Shown here piece by piece: positions 44,733 to 52,972 of a DNA stretch of 64,000 nucleotides. Positions within the stretch are counted from its first letter, which is position 1, and each line of letters begins with the position of its first letter. The DNA is from Proteiniphilum saccharofermentans. GTDB lineage: Bacteria > Bacteroidota > Bacteroidia > Bacteroidales > Dysgonomonadaceae. Under the pieces are notes generated by a model, which saw nothing but the letters and a program-made list of their open reading frames with translations, was not told where the DNA came from and did no database searches. The position numbers and the translations under genes are program-made. Location of the stretch: the NCBI RefSeq assembly GCF_900095135.1, contig NZ_LT605205.1, forward strand, positions 1,674,001 through 1,738,000. The letters run 5' to 3'.

Positions 44733-45086
44733 GTTATTATTCTATTTTTATTTCAAAATGTAAAGTCTCTGTTATATGATAAAATACACTGTGTGGGGGA
44801 CAAGAGGTTGAGCAAAGAGCTGGTGTCTGATATAGAAATCGCTTTTGAAGATTTTATGCAGACAGGAGCTGGAGGAAAAAATGAGAAATTCATTTTTATA
44901 GAGATAGTAGAGGGAAATGATTTCAATGAACTGTATCTATGCTCTACGAGGTATATTTTTGGAATAATGTTTAAAAGACCTGATTGCTATTTTAAGTGTA
45001 ATGATACAATAGGATATTTGTACACTAAAGATTACATCCATGTATAAGATTCTGTTTGGTTGAAAAAGGTCTTAACAGAGACCTAG
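44733..45086 (+). pseudogene. Decayed copy of the candidate immunity gene at 41411
   Basis: The frame matches the 41411 gene from its signal peptide (VIILFLFQNVKS) to KVLTET. Over the 87 residues from VCDIEIAFED to LTET I count 76 identical positions. The copy has no start codon (TAA two codons upstream), an in-frame TAA replacing the Asp codon after YIHV (near 45045), and a final TAG at 45084-45086 where the intact gene continues for about 80 residues. An internal ATG at 44793 opens 84 codons but lacks the signal peptide. It lies at the outer edge of the RHS locus. Confidence 0.85.
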
Positions 45087-45112
45087 GCACCTAACCACTT
45101 TTCTACTTATAC

Positions 45113-47266
45113 TCAGAACTCAAACGCCGCCCGCACTCCTACCTGCCTGAATCCGGTTTTGTGGAAGGAGGTGAAGAAGCCGGCATTGAAAAAACGGTTG
45201 CCGATACCATATCCGAGTTCGGTATAGGAGACGATTTGTGGAGTATATAACTGACTCAGGTAAATTCGTTCATTCTCTGCAAAATCAGATACAAACGGAA
45301 TATTTTTCAGTATCAGGAAAGGAGCTTCAAACATGGTATGTGCCTGGATATATGAGTCGGAAGCGTTATACAGGTCGCGACTCAGTAGATTAAAAATACC
45401 TCCCAGGCCGTCATTCCAGTTTTCAGGGAAATTGCTTTTGGAGAAATAGACAAAATCGGCAAAGTACTCGGTTTTTTGGTTGATAAATTTACCGGCTCCC
45501 ACATGGTACTGAAGAGAATGTCTCAATCCGAAAGATATGTTCTGGCTGATATCCAATTCTATGCGGTTATACTCCGATGTACTTCCAAGAATATGCTGGA
45601 AACTTCGGGATAACTCCAGTTTGAAGGTTGGAAAGGGTGACCGTTCATAGATTTTCTGTCGTCCGTCATACCGGTAATATTGTCTCGGAGTCCAACTGAT
45701 ACGGATAAACGGGGCAAATGACTTCTTGGTGCCGAACATGTCTTCTATCGGTTCACTGTCGGGGGTGGCAGAGCGTAGTTTGCTCATGTTGTCCTTACTT
45801 TTTCTGATATGGTAATCGATGCCGGTGTGTAAAAGTAATCCGTTGGTCACTTCGTAGGTGTTAAAGAGTTTCAGATAATAATCCCTGTAATAATTCACAG
45901 AGATATCCTCGAAGTTGATCCCCCGGTTATTGAGGCTGTCCTGTATCTGGTCGACGAAGAGCGAACTGTAAATCGGATTACCGTTCCCGATGGAAATGGT
46001 GGCGCTTCCCAGCCGGTAAGGATCATAATTCCACGTAGTGGTCAGATCTGTGAAGAACTCTTTACGACGGAACATATAGCCTGCAAAGGCTTTCATATTT
46101 ACTGTACGGTTATGTGTCAAATCGAAATTAAATGATAATTTCTGGCGATAGGTAACGCCATCACGTGAAGTATATCCCACCATCAGGGGATTGAGTAATC
46201 CCGAATAACCTATTGCCGTTGAACGGTATTTGTAGTTCGAGTTCATCACCATACGTTGGGCTACCTGTTGTGCGATATTAGGGGGGCGGATAGAATCCCC
46301 ATTGGCTTTACGGGCTGCCTCCTCTGCCTGTCGTTGCAGATATTGTGTTATTACATCCTTTTCTATAGCCTGCAAAGGTATGGGACGGCGTTTATTCCAA
46401 AAGGCAGAGTCGCTCTGTAATGGTACAGAGTCCAGCCTTATTTTGTAAAAGTCACTGATATTGAGAGACCGTACCGGTTCCGTAGTCCGCCTCAACTGTA
46501 TCTCCCGATAGTCGATTGTTGCCAGATGCCTGCTTGCCAGTACATTTCCCAGATATGAAGATGTTTCATAAATGATAAACTGTACCGGCAAATAGTGGGT
46601 GACCCACTCGTCCCCCATAGTTATCTCGAACATAAAATTGGAGAATATATCAATTCCCTCACCCCTGAAGAAAATCACCCGCCAGGTTCCTTTTTCAATG
46701 ATAAATGTACCTTTCAGGAGTTTGCTGTTTTCGTAAATAGGGCTGTAGTCAATGCTGTAATAAACCTTTTCGTTTTCTGTAAAGGTGCGTGCCAGGCTGT
46801 AACGATAATATTTCGATGTTTTTAACCTGATAGGCATGAAAAAACTTTCCTCATTGGTCGTTTCCCCGTAAATATTGATATTCAACAGTTCGAAAGGTAT
46901 CATGTCGATATCTTTCTTGCCGGTAAGTGTCCCGGTCACGTGACGTACATCCTGTACATAACTGTTGGGATAGTCGAATCGCAGATCGCTGATGGTCTCG
47001 ATTAATGCCGTTTCATTATGGGGGTCGTGCAGGACAAAATCGGGGATTAGGTGAGTATATTTATAAAGGAGATTCTTTTTCAGAGTCTCTACATAGGTAC
47101 GTGTATATACTTCCGCTGAAAAACTTTCTACCAGATTGTTATATTTTTCGGCAGCATTCATTGCCCTCTTCATGATGGTATCCACAGGTAGTTCCGTCTG
47201 TAATGCGAAACTTTTGAAGGAAGCAATTATCAGAAACAGGATATATACAGTGACTTTCCCTTTCAT
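45113..47266 (-). CDS. DUF5686 outer-membrane protein
   Basis: A 717-aa exported protein with a signal peptide (about 1-22). The N-terminal part (AAEKYNNLVESFSAEVYTRT, then PDFVLHDPH) is typical of DUF5686 proteins, and the C-terminal half is a beta-barrel rich in aromatic residues ending VGVRAAFEF with a C-terminal Phe, as outer-membrane barrels have. Many family members carry a carboxypeptidase-regulatory domain at the front; this one does not. The function is unknown. It has its own promoter and closes the RHS island on the right. Confidence 0.82.
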   Translation of the reverse strand: MKGKVTVYILFLIIASFKSFALQTELPVDTIMKRAMNAAEKYNNLVESFSAEVYTRTYVETLKKNLLYKYTHLIPDFVLHDPHNETALIETISDLRFDYPNSYVQDVRHVTGTLTGKKDIDMIPFELLNINIYGETTNEESFFMPIRLKTSKYYRYSLARTFTENEKVYYSIDYSPIYENSKLLKGTFIIEKGTWRVIFFRGEGIDIFSNFMFEITMGDEWVTHYLPVQFIIYETSSYLGNVLASRHLATIDYREIQLRRTTEPVRSLNISDFYKIRLDSVPLQSDSAFWNKRRPIPLQAIEKDVITQYLQRQAEEAARKANGDSIRPPNIAQQVAQRMVMNSNYKYRSTAIGYSGLLNPLMVGYTSRDGVTYRQKLSFNFDLTHNRTVNMKAFAGYMFRRKEFFTDLTTTWNYDPYRLGSATISIGNGNPIYSSLFVDQIQDSLNNRGINFEDISVNYYRDYYLKLFNTYEVTNGLLLHTGIDYHIRKSKDNMSKLRSATPDSEPIEDMFGTKKSFAPFIRISWTPRQYYRYDGRQKIYERSPFPTFKLELSRSFQHILGSTSEYNRIELDISQNISFGLRHSLQYHVGAGKFINQKTEYFADFVYFSKSNFPENWNDGLGGIFNLLSRDLYNASDSYIQAHTMFEAPFLILKNIPFVSDFAENERIYLSQLYTPQIVSYTELGYGIGNRFFNAGFFTSFHKTGFRQVGVRAAFEF

Positions 47267-47279
47267 TTATTATAAGCTA

Positions 47280-47309
47280 CAAACTTACATTTTTTTTTTT
47301 ACCGTCGAA
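47280..47309 (-). promoter_or_regulatory. Promoter of the DUF5686 gene
   Basis: On the minus strand TTCG (47309-47306, weak -33), 18 bases including an A-run, then TAAGTTTG (47287-47280). Confidence 0.45.
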
Positions 47310-47425
47310 AATTTTTATAAAAAGGATCATATTAAAAAAATGGTTTTTATTATCGAAAAAAATATTTCTGCAGACTCCGGAAAGCAAAAAAGATGCTTTT
47401 TGACGATTGTTTATAAAAAAAACGG

Positions 47426-47452
47426 TATATTTGTGTTTTAGAACATAGTTCT
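47426..47452 (+). promoter_or_regulatory. Promoter and candidate operator of the Crp/Fnr gene
   Basis: The -7 box TATATTTG is at 47426-47433; candidate -33 boxes are TTTG at 47399-47402 or TTG at 47407-47409, both off the usual spacing. Just after it, at the expected transcription start, lies the perfect inverted repeat AGAAC-ATA-GTTCT (47440-47452), a possible autoregulatory site. Confidence 0.45.
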
Positions 47453-47461
47453 ATAACATTC

Positions 47462-48163
47462 ATGGCCGCAAAGAAAAGAGATGAAATTGATTTATCCTCC
47501 TCGCTACCCGACATCTGGAGGATGTTGACGGACGCTGAGCGTGAAATTTTGCGCGGTAGTGCCCGCATAGTGCATTTTAAGAAGAATGAACTGATTTATC
47601 TTGAAGAGGATACACCGAAAGAGTTGATGTGCCTTTTCTCCGGAAAGGTGAAGATCTTCAAGAGTGGAGTCGGTGGGCGTAGCCAAATTATAAGGATCAT
47701 ACGTCCTATACAATACTTTGGTTACAGGGCTTACTTTGCGCGGGAAAATTATGTGACGGCCGCCATGGCGTTCGAGTCATGTACCGTCTGCATGATCCCT
47801 ATGGAGTTGATAGAAAAATTCCTGAGAGGGAATGGTAATTTGGCTTTCTTCTTTATCCAGATGTTATCAGTTGACCTTGGTATTGCTGACCAACGGGTTG
47901 TCAATCTTACCCAGAAGCATGTGCGTGGCAGACTGGCAGAATCGCTATTAGCCCTGAAGGAAAGCTATGGGCTGGAAGAAGATGGTGCTACCATAAATAT
48001 TTATCTGGCACGGGAAGACTTGGCCAGCCTCTCCAATATGACTACTTCCAATGCTATTCGAACCCTTTCCAATTTTGTGAATGAACGCATCATCGCTATC
48101 GATGGAAGAAAAATAAAGATTATCGATGAAGAACGACTTCACAAAATAAGCCGCATGGGATAA
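47462..48163 (+). CDS. Crp/Fnr family transcriptional regulator
   Basis: A 233-aa regulator. A cNMP-binding jelly-roll fold (about 15-135, KNELIYLEEDTPKELMCLFSG) is followed by a long dimer helix and a winged helix-turn-helix (about 160-225, REDLASLSNMTTSNAIRTLS with the recognition helix TTSNAIRTL). No N-terminal Cys cluster for an Fnr Fe-S centre is seen, and the cAMP-contact residues of Crp are not evident, so the effector is unknown. It has its own promoter and does not obviously pair with the GH3 gene 83 bp downstream. Confidence 0.9.
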   Translation: MAAKKRDEIDLSSSLPDIWRMLTDAEREILRGSARIVHFKKNELIYLEEDTPKELMCLFSGKVKIFKSGVGGRSQIIRIIRPIQYFGYRAYFARENYVTAAMAFESCTVCMIPMELIEKFLRGNGNLAFFFIQMLSVDLGIADQRVVNLTQKHVRGRLAESLLALKESYGLEEDGATINIYLAREDLASLSNMTTSNAIRTLSNFVNERIIAIDGRKIKIIDEERLHKISRMG

Positions 48164-48217
48164 TTCTTTTTTTAATTAAATTGTGACTTTGTTTTTCGGA
48201 TTTTCGAATCCCGTGCC

Positions 48218-48225
48218 TACCTTTG
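48218..48225 (+). promoter_or_regulatory. -7 box before the GH3 gene
   Basis: TACCTTTG at 48218-48225 is a full -7 match about 20 nt before the ATG; no well-spaced -33 TTTG is seen (TTTG at 48188 is 26 bases away). Confidence 0.45.
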
Positions 48226-48246
48226 CGTTTCAATTCATTATAAAGA

Positions 48247-49758
48247 ATGATTCAGAAGATAACCCGCTCAATACTCACCGGCTATTACAGGCCGGTGAAA
48301 AAATTTGTAGAAGACCCGCTGGGAATACAACAACGAACCTTGGACTATTTGCTCAAGCATGGGCGGAATACACTCTACGGAAAAGAAAATAACTTCCATT
48401 CCATTCGAAACAGCAGCGATTTTGCCAGGATACCCGTTATCTCGTATGAAGAGTTGCGCCCCTGGCTCGACAGGATAATCCTCCATAAGCAGCAGGAGGT
48501 ACTTTGGGATACCCCTGTGAAGTGGTTCGCCATGTCGTCAGGTACTACCGAGGACAAGAGTAAATATATTCCTGTTACTAAAGAGTCGTTATACAACGGC
48601 AACTATCGTGCCGGTTACCATATGTTAGGAGTTTACGCCCGGCATCACCCCGATACCGCATTTATATTGGGTAAAACATTGGTATTGGGAGGGAGCCAGC
48701 AAATCAACCGTATTGGTGGCGATATCTATACGGGTGATATATCAGCTATTCTGATGAGGAACCTCCCGGCTGTGGCAAAGAGAAGAAGGACTCCTGAGGG
48801 GATTGCCTTATTGCCCGACTGGGAAGAAAAACTGCAAAAGTTAGCAGACTATGCGGTGAAAGCTGATATCCGTGCTATGGTTGGAGTGCCCTCATGGATG
48901 TTGGTACTGCTGAAAAAGATCGTGGAAGATACCGGCCGTACCATCCCTGAGATATGGCCTCACCTTGAAGTATTCTTCCATGGGGGAGTCAGTTTTCTTC
49001 CTTTTCAAGAGCAGTATGAGAAATTGATCCCTTCGGCAAAGATGCGGTATTGGGAAACTTATAATGCTTCGGAGGGATTCTTCGGTGTGCAGTTCTCACC
49101 TGCTTCCAAAGATATGTTATTGTTGCTCGATAACGAAGTATATTATGAATTTATTCCTTCCGGGGAGTGGGACAAGAATAATCCGGTTGCCGTGCCCCTG
49201 AGCGGAGTGGAGACCGGCAGGCAATATGCTGTGGTGATTTCCACCAGTGGAGGACTTTGGCGTTACAGGATAGGGGATACCATTCAATTCACCTCAACAC
49301 ACCCTTACCTCTTCAAGATTACAGGGCGTACTAAACAATTTATCAATGCTTTCGGTGAAGAGTTGATTGTTGAAAATGCCGATAAGGCTATCAATGAAGC
49401 ATGCCGCCTTACCGGATCAAAAGTGACCGAATATACCGCAGCGCCCGTCTACTTCGGAGAGCAGAGTAATGGAGCCCACGAGTGGCTTATCGAATTCGAG
49501 ACTCCACCTGCTAATCTTGTGGAATTCACGCATATTCTCGACGAAAGCCTGAAACGACTCAATTCCGACTATGAGGCAAAACGCTCCTATAACCTTTCAC
49601 TTGGCATGCCGGTGGTAAAGATTATGGAAAAAGATACTTTCTACAACTGGATGAAACAGAGGGAGAAAACCGGAGGACAGAACAAAGTACCCAAGCTTTC
49701 CAACGACCGGAAGTATGTGGACAGTATTCTCTATTTTATAGGAAACAACACCCAATAA
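48247..49758 (+). CDS. GH3-family acyl-adenylating enzyme
   Basis: A 503-aa member of the GH3 group (named after plant auxin-amido synthetases, also frequent in Bacteroidota). It has the ATP-binding motif SSGTTEDKSKY (about 96-106), NASEG in the middle (YNASEGFFG), and the later RYRIGDTIQFT and FINAFGEELIVENAD stretches. Family members form acyl-AMP and conjugate the acid to an amine; bacterial substrates are unknown. No plant-type partner gene is near. A 7-bp repeat tract adjoins its stop codon. Confidence 0.88.
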   Translation: MIQKITRSILTGYYRPVKKFVEDPLGIQQRTLDYLLKHGRNTLYGKENNFHSIRNSSDFARIPVISYEELRPWLDRIILHKQQEVLWDTPVKWFAMSSGTTEDKSKYIPVTKESLYNGNYRAGYHMLGVYARHHPDTAFILGKTLVLGGSQQINRIGGDIYTGDISAILMRNLPAVAKRRRTPEGIALLPDWEEKLQKLADYAVKADIRAMVGVPSWMLVLLKKIVEDTGRTIPEIWPHLEVFFHGGVSFLPFQEQYEKLIPSAKMRYWETYNASEGFFGVQFSPASKDMLLLLDNEVYYEFIPSGEWDKNNPVAVPLSGVETGRQYAVVISTSGGLWRYRIGDTIQFTSTHPYLFKITGRTKQFINAFGEELIVENADKAINEACRLTGSKVTEYTAAPVYFGEQSNGAHEWLIEFETPPANLVEFTHILDESLKRLNSDYEAKRSYNLSLGMPVVKIMEKDTFYNWMKQREKTGGQNKVPKLSNDRKYVDSILYFIGNNTQ

Positions 49759-49790
49759 TTGGTAATTGGTAATTGGTAATTGGTAATTTT
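49757..49790. repeat. Heptamer repeat after the GH3 gene
   Basis: AATTGGT four times in a row (49757-49784), ending AATTTT. The first unit overlaps the GH3 stop codon. Its complement has the same phase as the AATTACC units at 28374-28391. Confidence 0.8.
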
Positions 49791-49860
49791 CTAATTGTAT
49801 CCAAATCCTAAAATTGAATAAAAACTCCCGATCTGTTATCCATTAATGAGAAAGATTCCG

Positions 49861-49868
49861 TAAATTTG
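49861..49868 (+). promoter_or_regulatory. -7 box before bamD
   Basis: TAAATTTG at 49861-49868, 25 bp before the bamD ATG. No TTTG is found at the usual -33 distance. Confidence 0.45.
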
Positions 49869-49893
49869 CACCCTAAAACCCACATGTGACGTA

Positions 49894-50709
49894 ATGAGAA
49901 TAAAATTGTGCTACTTTTTACTACTCGCTTTGGCATTGAGTTCCTGTAACGAGTACAACAAAATTCTGAAAAGTACCGATAGGGACTTGAAATACAGCTA
50001 TGCCAAAAAGTATTTTGAGGAGGGGAAATACAACCGTTCCATCACATTGCTGGAAGAGTTGGTTACCTTTATGAAAGGAACGGCGCAGGCCGAAGAATCG
50101 CTTTATCTCCTGGCCCAGAGCCATTATAACTCAAAAGACTATTATTCGGCAACGCAGTGGTTCACCTCTTATTACAACACTTATCCCAGTGGTGAGTATG
50201 CCGAACCGGCTCTTTTCTATTCGGCTTACGGCATGTATCTCGACTCGCCCGAAGCGCGTTTGGATCAGACTAAAACTTATACGGCGATTGCTGAATTTCA
50301 GAAATATATTGAACGGTATCCTCAGACAGAAAGGGCAGAACAAGCGAAAAACTACCTGTTTGAATTGCAGGAGAAATTGGCATATAAAGAGTTGCTGGCT
50401 GCCCAGCTCTATCTGAACCTTGGAAATTATATGGGGAATAATTACGAGTCTGCGGTTATCACTGCCCGTGAGGCGATGAAGAGCTATCCTTTCTCCAAAT
50501 ATCAGGAGGAGTACCAGATGACTATCCTGCGCGCCCGCTTTGAATATGCACAGAATAGTACGTTACGGGCACAACCCGAGCGTTACCGTTCGGTGGTCGA
50601 TGAATATTTCAACTATAAAAATTCATTCCCCGAAGGTAAATATATGGCTGAAGCCGACAGGTATTACCGTGAAGCACAACAGAAAATAGATGTGCTTCCG
50701 ACTTCCTGA
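49894..50709 (+). CDS. bamD: Outer-membrane assembly lipoprotein BamD
   Basis: BamD is the essential lipoprotein partner of BamA in beta-barrel insertion at the outer membrane. The 271-aa protein has a lipoprotein signal (LALSSCNEYNK, Cys near 18) and TPR-type helical repeats (ALYL-like helices: YAKKYFEEGKYNRSITLLEEL, AEESLYLLAQSHYN, ERYPQTERAEQAKNYL), the YfiO arrangement. It precedes rpoZ and the DUF4293 gene on the same strand with short gaps, the gene order known from other Bacteroidota. Confidence 0.92.
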   Translation: MRIKLCYFLLLALALSSCNEYNKILKSTDRDLKYSYAKKYFEEGKYNRSITLLEELVTFMKGTAQAEESLYLLAQSHYNSKDYYSATQWFTSYYNTYPSGEYAEPALFYSAYGMYLDSPEARLDQTKTYTAIAEFQKYIERYPQTERAEQAKNYLFELQEKLAYKELLAAQLYLNLGNYMGNNYESAVITAREAMKSYPFSKYQEEYQMTILRARFEYAQNSTLRAQPERYRSVVDEYFNYKNSFPEGKYMAEADRYYREAQQKIDVLPTS

Positions 50710-50750
50710 TCAATTATGTAAAATAGAAAAAACAAGACATATAATAAAAA

Positions 50751-51086
50751 ATGGATTACAAGAAAATTGCTGCAAGCACCAACACCGAGACACGCGATGT
50801 AATGAAAATGTCGGATCCGGTGGGTAACGTATATGAAATGGTGATGGTTATCAGTAAGAGGGCAAACCAGTTGGCCGTTGAAATGAAACAGGATCTCGAT
50901 GCCAAACTACAGGAATTCGCTTCTTACAGCGATAATCTGGAAGAGGTGTTCGAAAATCATGAACAGATAGAGATATCCCGTTTCTACGAAAAATTACCTA
51001 AACCCTCTCTGTTGGCTATAGAAGAGTGGAAAGAAGGAGAGATTTATTATCGCAATCCGTCCAAGGAAAAAGAAATGTTCGGATAA
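50751..51086 (+). CDS. rpoZ: RNA polymerase omega subunit
   Basis: A 111-aa omega subunit of the Bacteroidota type, longer than the proteobacterial one. The Rpb6/omega core appears in DPVGNVYEMVMVISKRANQL (about 22-41). The C-terminal end (YYRNPSKEKEMFG) is characteristic. It stabilises the beta' subunit. It is in the middle of the bamD-rpoZ-DUF4293 operon; the next gene starts 1 bp after its stop. Confidence 0.92.
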   Translation: MDYKKIAASTNTETRDVMKMSDPVGNVYEMVMVISKRANQLAVEMKQDLDAKLQEFASYSDNLEEVFENHEQIEISRFYEKLPKPSLLAIEEWKEGEIYYRNPSKEKEMFG

Positions 51087-51087
51087 T

Positions 51088-51543
51088 ATGTTGCAACGTG
51101 TCCAAACGGTTTTTCTCCTTTTGGCAGCAGCAGCCATGCTGATTGCCTCCGTAACGCCTTTGGCGCTGTTCCTCTATAATGCCGACCAGGCAGTGTTTGA
51201 GGCAATGGGTGTCTACCTGAACGGCCAACTCAACGACTCTACGTGGGGACTGTTTGCCATAGGTGCTGCCAGTTCTGTACTGGCACTTTTTACGGTCTTT
51301 CTCTACAAAAAAAGGATGTTGCAGATACGCTTCTCCATCTTCAATATTATCCTCATGATAGGGTTTTATCTCTATTTCGGATTTATTGTATATCAACTCG
51401 CATCAGTAGAGAGTCTCCACTTTCAAAAAGTGGGTATAGGAATTATCATGCCTGTGATTGCTATTATCCTCACCATCCTTGCCATTCGAAGAATAGGTGC
51501 CGACGAAGCGCTGGTGCGGTCGCTCAACAGGCTTAGGAAGTAA
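51088..51543 (+). CDS. DUF4293 membrane protein
   Basis: A 151-aa four-helix inner-membrane protein (membrane segments at about 5-25, 53-73, 83-103 and 114-134) that opens MLQRVQTVFLLLAAAAM and ends with a basic helix (RIGADEALVRSLNRLRK). This is the DUF4293 family, conserved next to rpoZ in Bacteroidota and of unknown role. A terminator follows. Confidence 0.88.
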   Translation: MLQRVQTVFLLLAAAAMLIASVTPLALFLYNADQAVFEAMGVYLNGQLNDSTWGLFAIGAASSVLALFTVFLYKKRMLQIRFSIFNIILMIGFYLYFGFIVYQLASVESLHFQKVGIGIIMPVIAIILTILAIRRIGADEALVRSLNRLRK

Positions 51544-51576
51544 AAGCGGAAATCACATACAAGATCATAATTATAA

Positions 51577-51617
51577 GGGTAGCTTGTCGACTATTTACCG
51601 GCAGGTTACCCTTTTTT
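51577..51617 (+). terminator. Terminator of the bamD-rpoZ-DUF4293 operon
   Basis: GGGTAGCTTG and CAGGTTACCC form a stem with two weak positions; six T residues follow (51612-51617). Confidence 0.8.
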
Positions 51618-51653
51618 ATGGGGATTCACACCATTTTAAATTGGATTTTTTTA

Positions 51654-51661
51654 TACTTTTG
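51654..51661 (+). promoter_or_regulatory. -7 box directly before the octamer array
   Basis: TACTTTTG (51654-51661) matches TAnnTTTG. No clear -33 TTTG lies 20 bases upstream. If used, transcription would start at about 51668, so the whole array would be the 5' leader of the M48 mRNA. Confidence 0.4.
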
Positions 51662-51669
51662 CCAAAATT

Positions 51670-51898
51670 GATTTAATGATTTAATGATTTAATGATTTAA
51701 TGATTTAATGATTTAATGATTTAATGATTTAATGATTTAATGATTTAATGATTTAATGATTTAATGATTTAATGATTTAATGATTTAATGATTTAATGAT
51801 TTAATGATTTAATGATTTAATGATTTAATGATTTAATGATTTAATGATTTAATGATTTAATGATTTAATGATTTAATGATTTAATGATTTAATGATTT
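51670..51898. repeat. Array of 28 perfect GATTTAAT octamers
   Basis: Twenty-eight identical 8-bp units run without a mismatch from 51670 to 51893, with a partial unit GATTT to 51898. Each junction creates ATG (first at 51676, then every 8 bp, 28 in all). Twenty-seven of them read ATG-ATT-TAA, with the last A of the stop being the first base of the next ATG. The last one reads ATG-ATT-TTG-AAT-CTT-TGA. The array ends 36 bp before the M48 start. Confidence 0.97.
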
Positions 51899-51932
51899 TG
51901 AATCTTTGAATCTTGAATCTTTGAATTCAAAA
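51894..51932. repeat. TTGAATC-type tail shared with the patB upstream region
   Basis: The 39 bp from GATTTTGAATC to TTCAAAA are built of TTTGAATC/TTGAATC words. They match 56718-56756 at 35 of 39 positions by hand count, differing only at the C/T after each GAAT and at one C/G. Confidence 0.75.
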
Positions 51933-51934
51933 AA

Positions 51935-52858
51935 ATGAATAATATGGAACAAAAGAAATTACAAAGAACAATAAAATTCACGCTCGTGATATTTATGGCG
52001 GCGTTGTTCTTGGAGTCATGCGGGAGCGTGCCGTTTACCGGAAGAAGGCAGCTCCAGTTAGTATCCAATGAAGAGGTGATGGCATTGAGCCTGCAACAAT
52101 ATCAGGAGTTTATGCGTACAGCTCCCGTTGAAAGGGGTACGCCCAATGCACAGATGGTAAGCCGTGTCGGCACCCGGATCGCTAATGCGGTAAAAACTTT
52201 TTATACCAACAACGGTTATGCGTCGGAACTCGATAATTATGCATGGGAATTTAATTTGGTGAAAGAGAATAGTGTGAATGCCTTTGCTATGCCGGGCGGT
52301 AAGGTGGTCGTTTACACCGGCCTGCTTTCAGTCACCCAAACCGAAGAAGCATTAGCGGTGGTTATGGGACATGAAATAGCCCATGTGCTCGCCCGCCACT
52401 CCAATGAGAGATTGAGTCAACAAGTGGCTTTGCAATATGGAGGTGCCATTGCAGGGGGACTTTTGGGTAATTCGCAGGTTATGCAACAACTTGGAAGTAC
52501 CGTCTTTGGTCTGGGAGCACAATATGGAGTGATGATGCCCTATGCACGGAAACATGAGTATGAAGCCGATGAGATCGGATTGATACTCATGGCTATAGCC
52601 GGTTATGATCCCCGGGTTGCAGTTCCTTTCTGGACAAGGATGGCACAACAATCAGGCGGATCCCAGGTTCCTGAAGCCTTGAGTACACACCCTAACGACA
52701 ATAACCGCATCACACGTATTGAGTCCATTATGCCCAATGTGTTACAATATTATAAAGGTTCAGGTGTCCAGAACAATACAAAGGAACCTATTAAAACCAA
52801 CGTAACGGTACCTGCGGAAACAGGCAAAGCAAAGACTTCCGAAGAGTGGACTTTCTGA
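51935..52858 (+). CDS. M48-family metallopeptidase lipoprotein
   Basis: A 307-aa exported zinc peptidase. The lipobox region (LFLESCGSVPFTG) gives a Cys near residue 29, so it is probably anchored in the outer membrane facing the periplasm. The M48 motif HEIAH is at 146-150, and the third ligand Glu lies in EYEADEIG near 210. It resembles LoiP/BepA-type proteases that help envelope quality control. ATG 51935 and ATG 51944 are both possible starts. The gene sits directly behind the octamer array, which may affect its translation. Confidence 0.9.
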   Translation: MNNMEQKKLQRTIKFTLVIFMAALFLESCGSVPFTGRRQLQLVSNEEVMALSLQQYQEFMRTAPVERGTPNAQMVSRVGTRIANAVKTFYTNNGYASELDNYAWEFNLVKENSVNAFAMPGGKVVVYTGLLSVTQTEEALAVVMGHEIAHVLARHSNERLSQQVALQYGGAIAGGLLGNSQVMQQLGSTVFGLGAQYGVMMPYARKHEYEADEIGLILMAIAGYDPRVAVPFWTRMAQQSGGSQVPEALSTHPNDNNRITRIESIMPNVLQYYKGSGVQNNTKEPIKTNVTVPAETGKAKTSEEWTF

Positions 52859-52890
52859 TTTGGCAATTATCCTTAAAATTGTTATCTTTG
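52859..52890 (+). promoter_or_regulatory. Promoter of parC
   Basis: TTTG (52859-52862), 20 bases, then TATCTTTG (52883-52890). A full match, overlapping the end of the M48 gene; the leader to the ATG is about 90 nt. Confidence 0.7.
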
Positions 52891-52927
52891 AACGATAATT
52901 CAATGTGACTAATGTGCCAAAGTTTCA

Positions 52928-52972
52928 ACGCATTTTTTGAACGGTGAAAACGTTCCGGAATGCGTGGTTTTT
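52928..52972 (+). terminator. Hairpin with T-run in the parC leader
   Basis: ACGCATT (52928-52934) pairs with AATGCGT (52959-52965), and GAACG (52939-52943) with CGTTC (52951-52955) inside it. GGTTTTTG follows. It stands between the parC promoter and the parC ATG at 52990, the position of an attenuator. Confidence 0.5.

Larger units (their letters stand above)
51544..51934. other. 391-bp region: terminator, promoter, octamer array
   Basis: After the DUF4293 stop come a terminator (51577-51617), a -7 promoter box (51654-51661), the GATTTAAT array (51670-51898) and a TTGAATC-type tail up to 51932. There is no gene unless the tiny Met-Ile-stop frames in the array are translated. Confidence 0.8.

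Noticed and set aside
44793..45047. An 84-codon open frame as a real small gene
   Set aside because: It is only the middle of a decayed copy of the 41411 gene: the start and signal peptide are gone and a stop cuts it at a conserved position.
51670..51898. The octamer array as a CRISPR array
   Set aside because: There are no spacers; the units are 8 bp and contiguous, and no cas genes are near.
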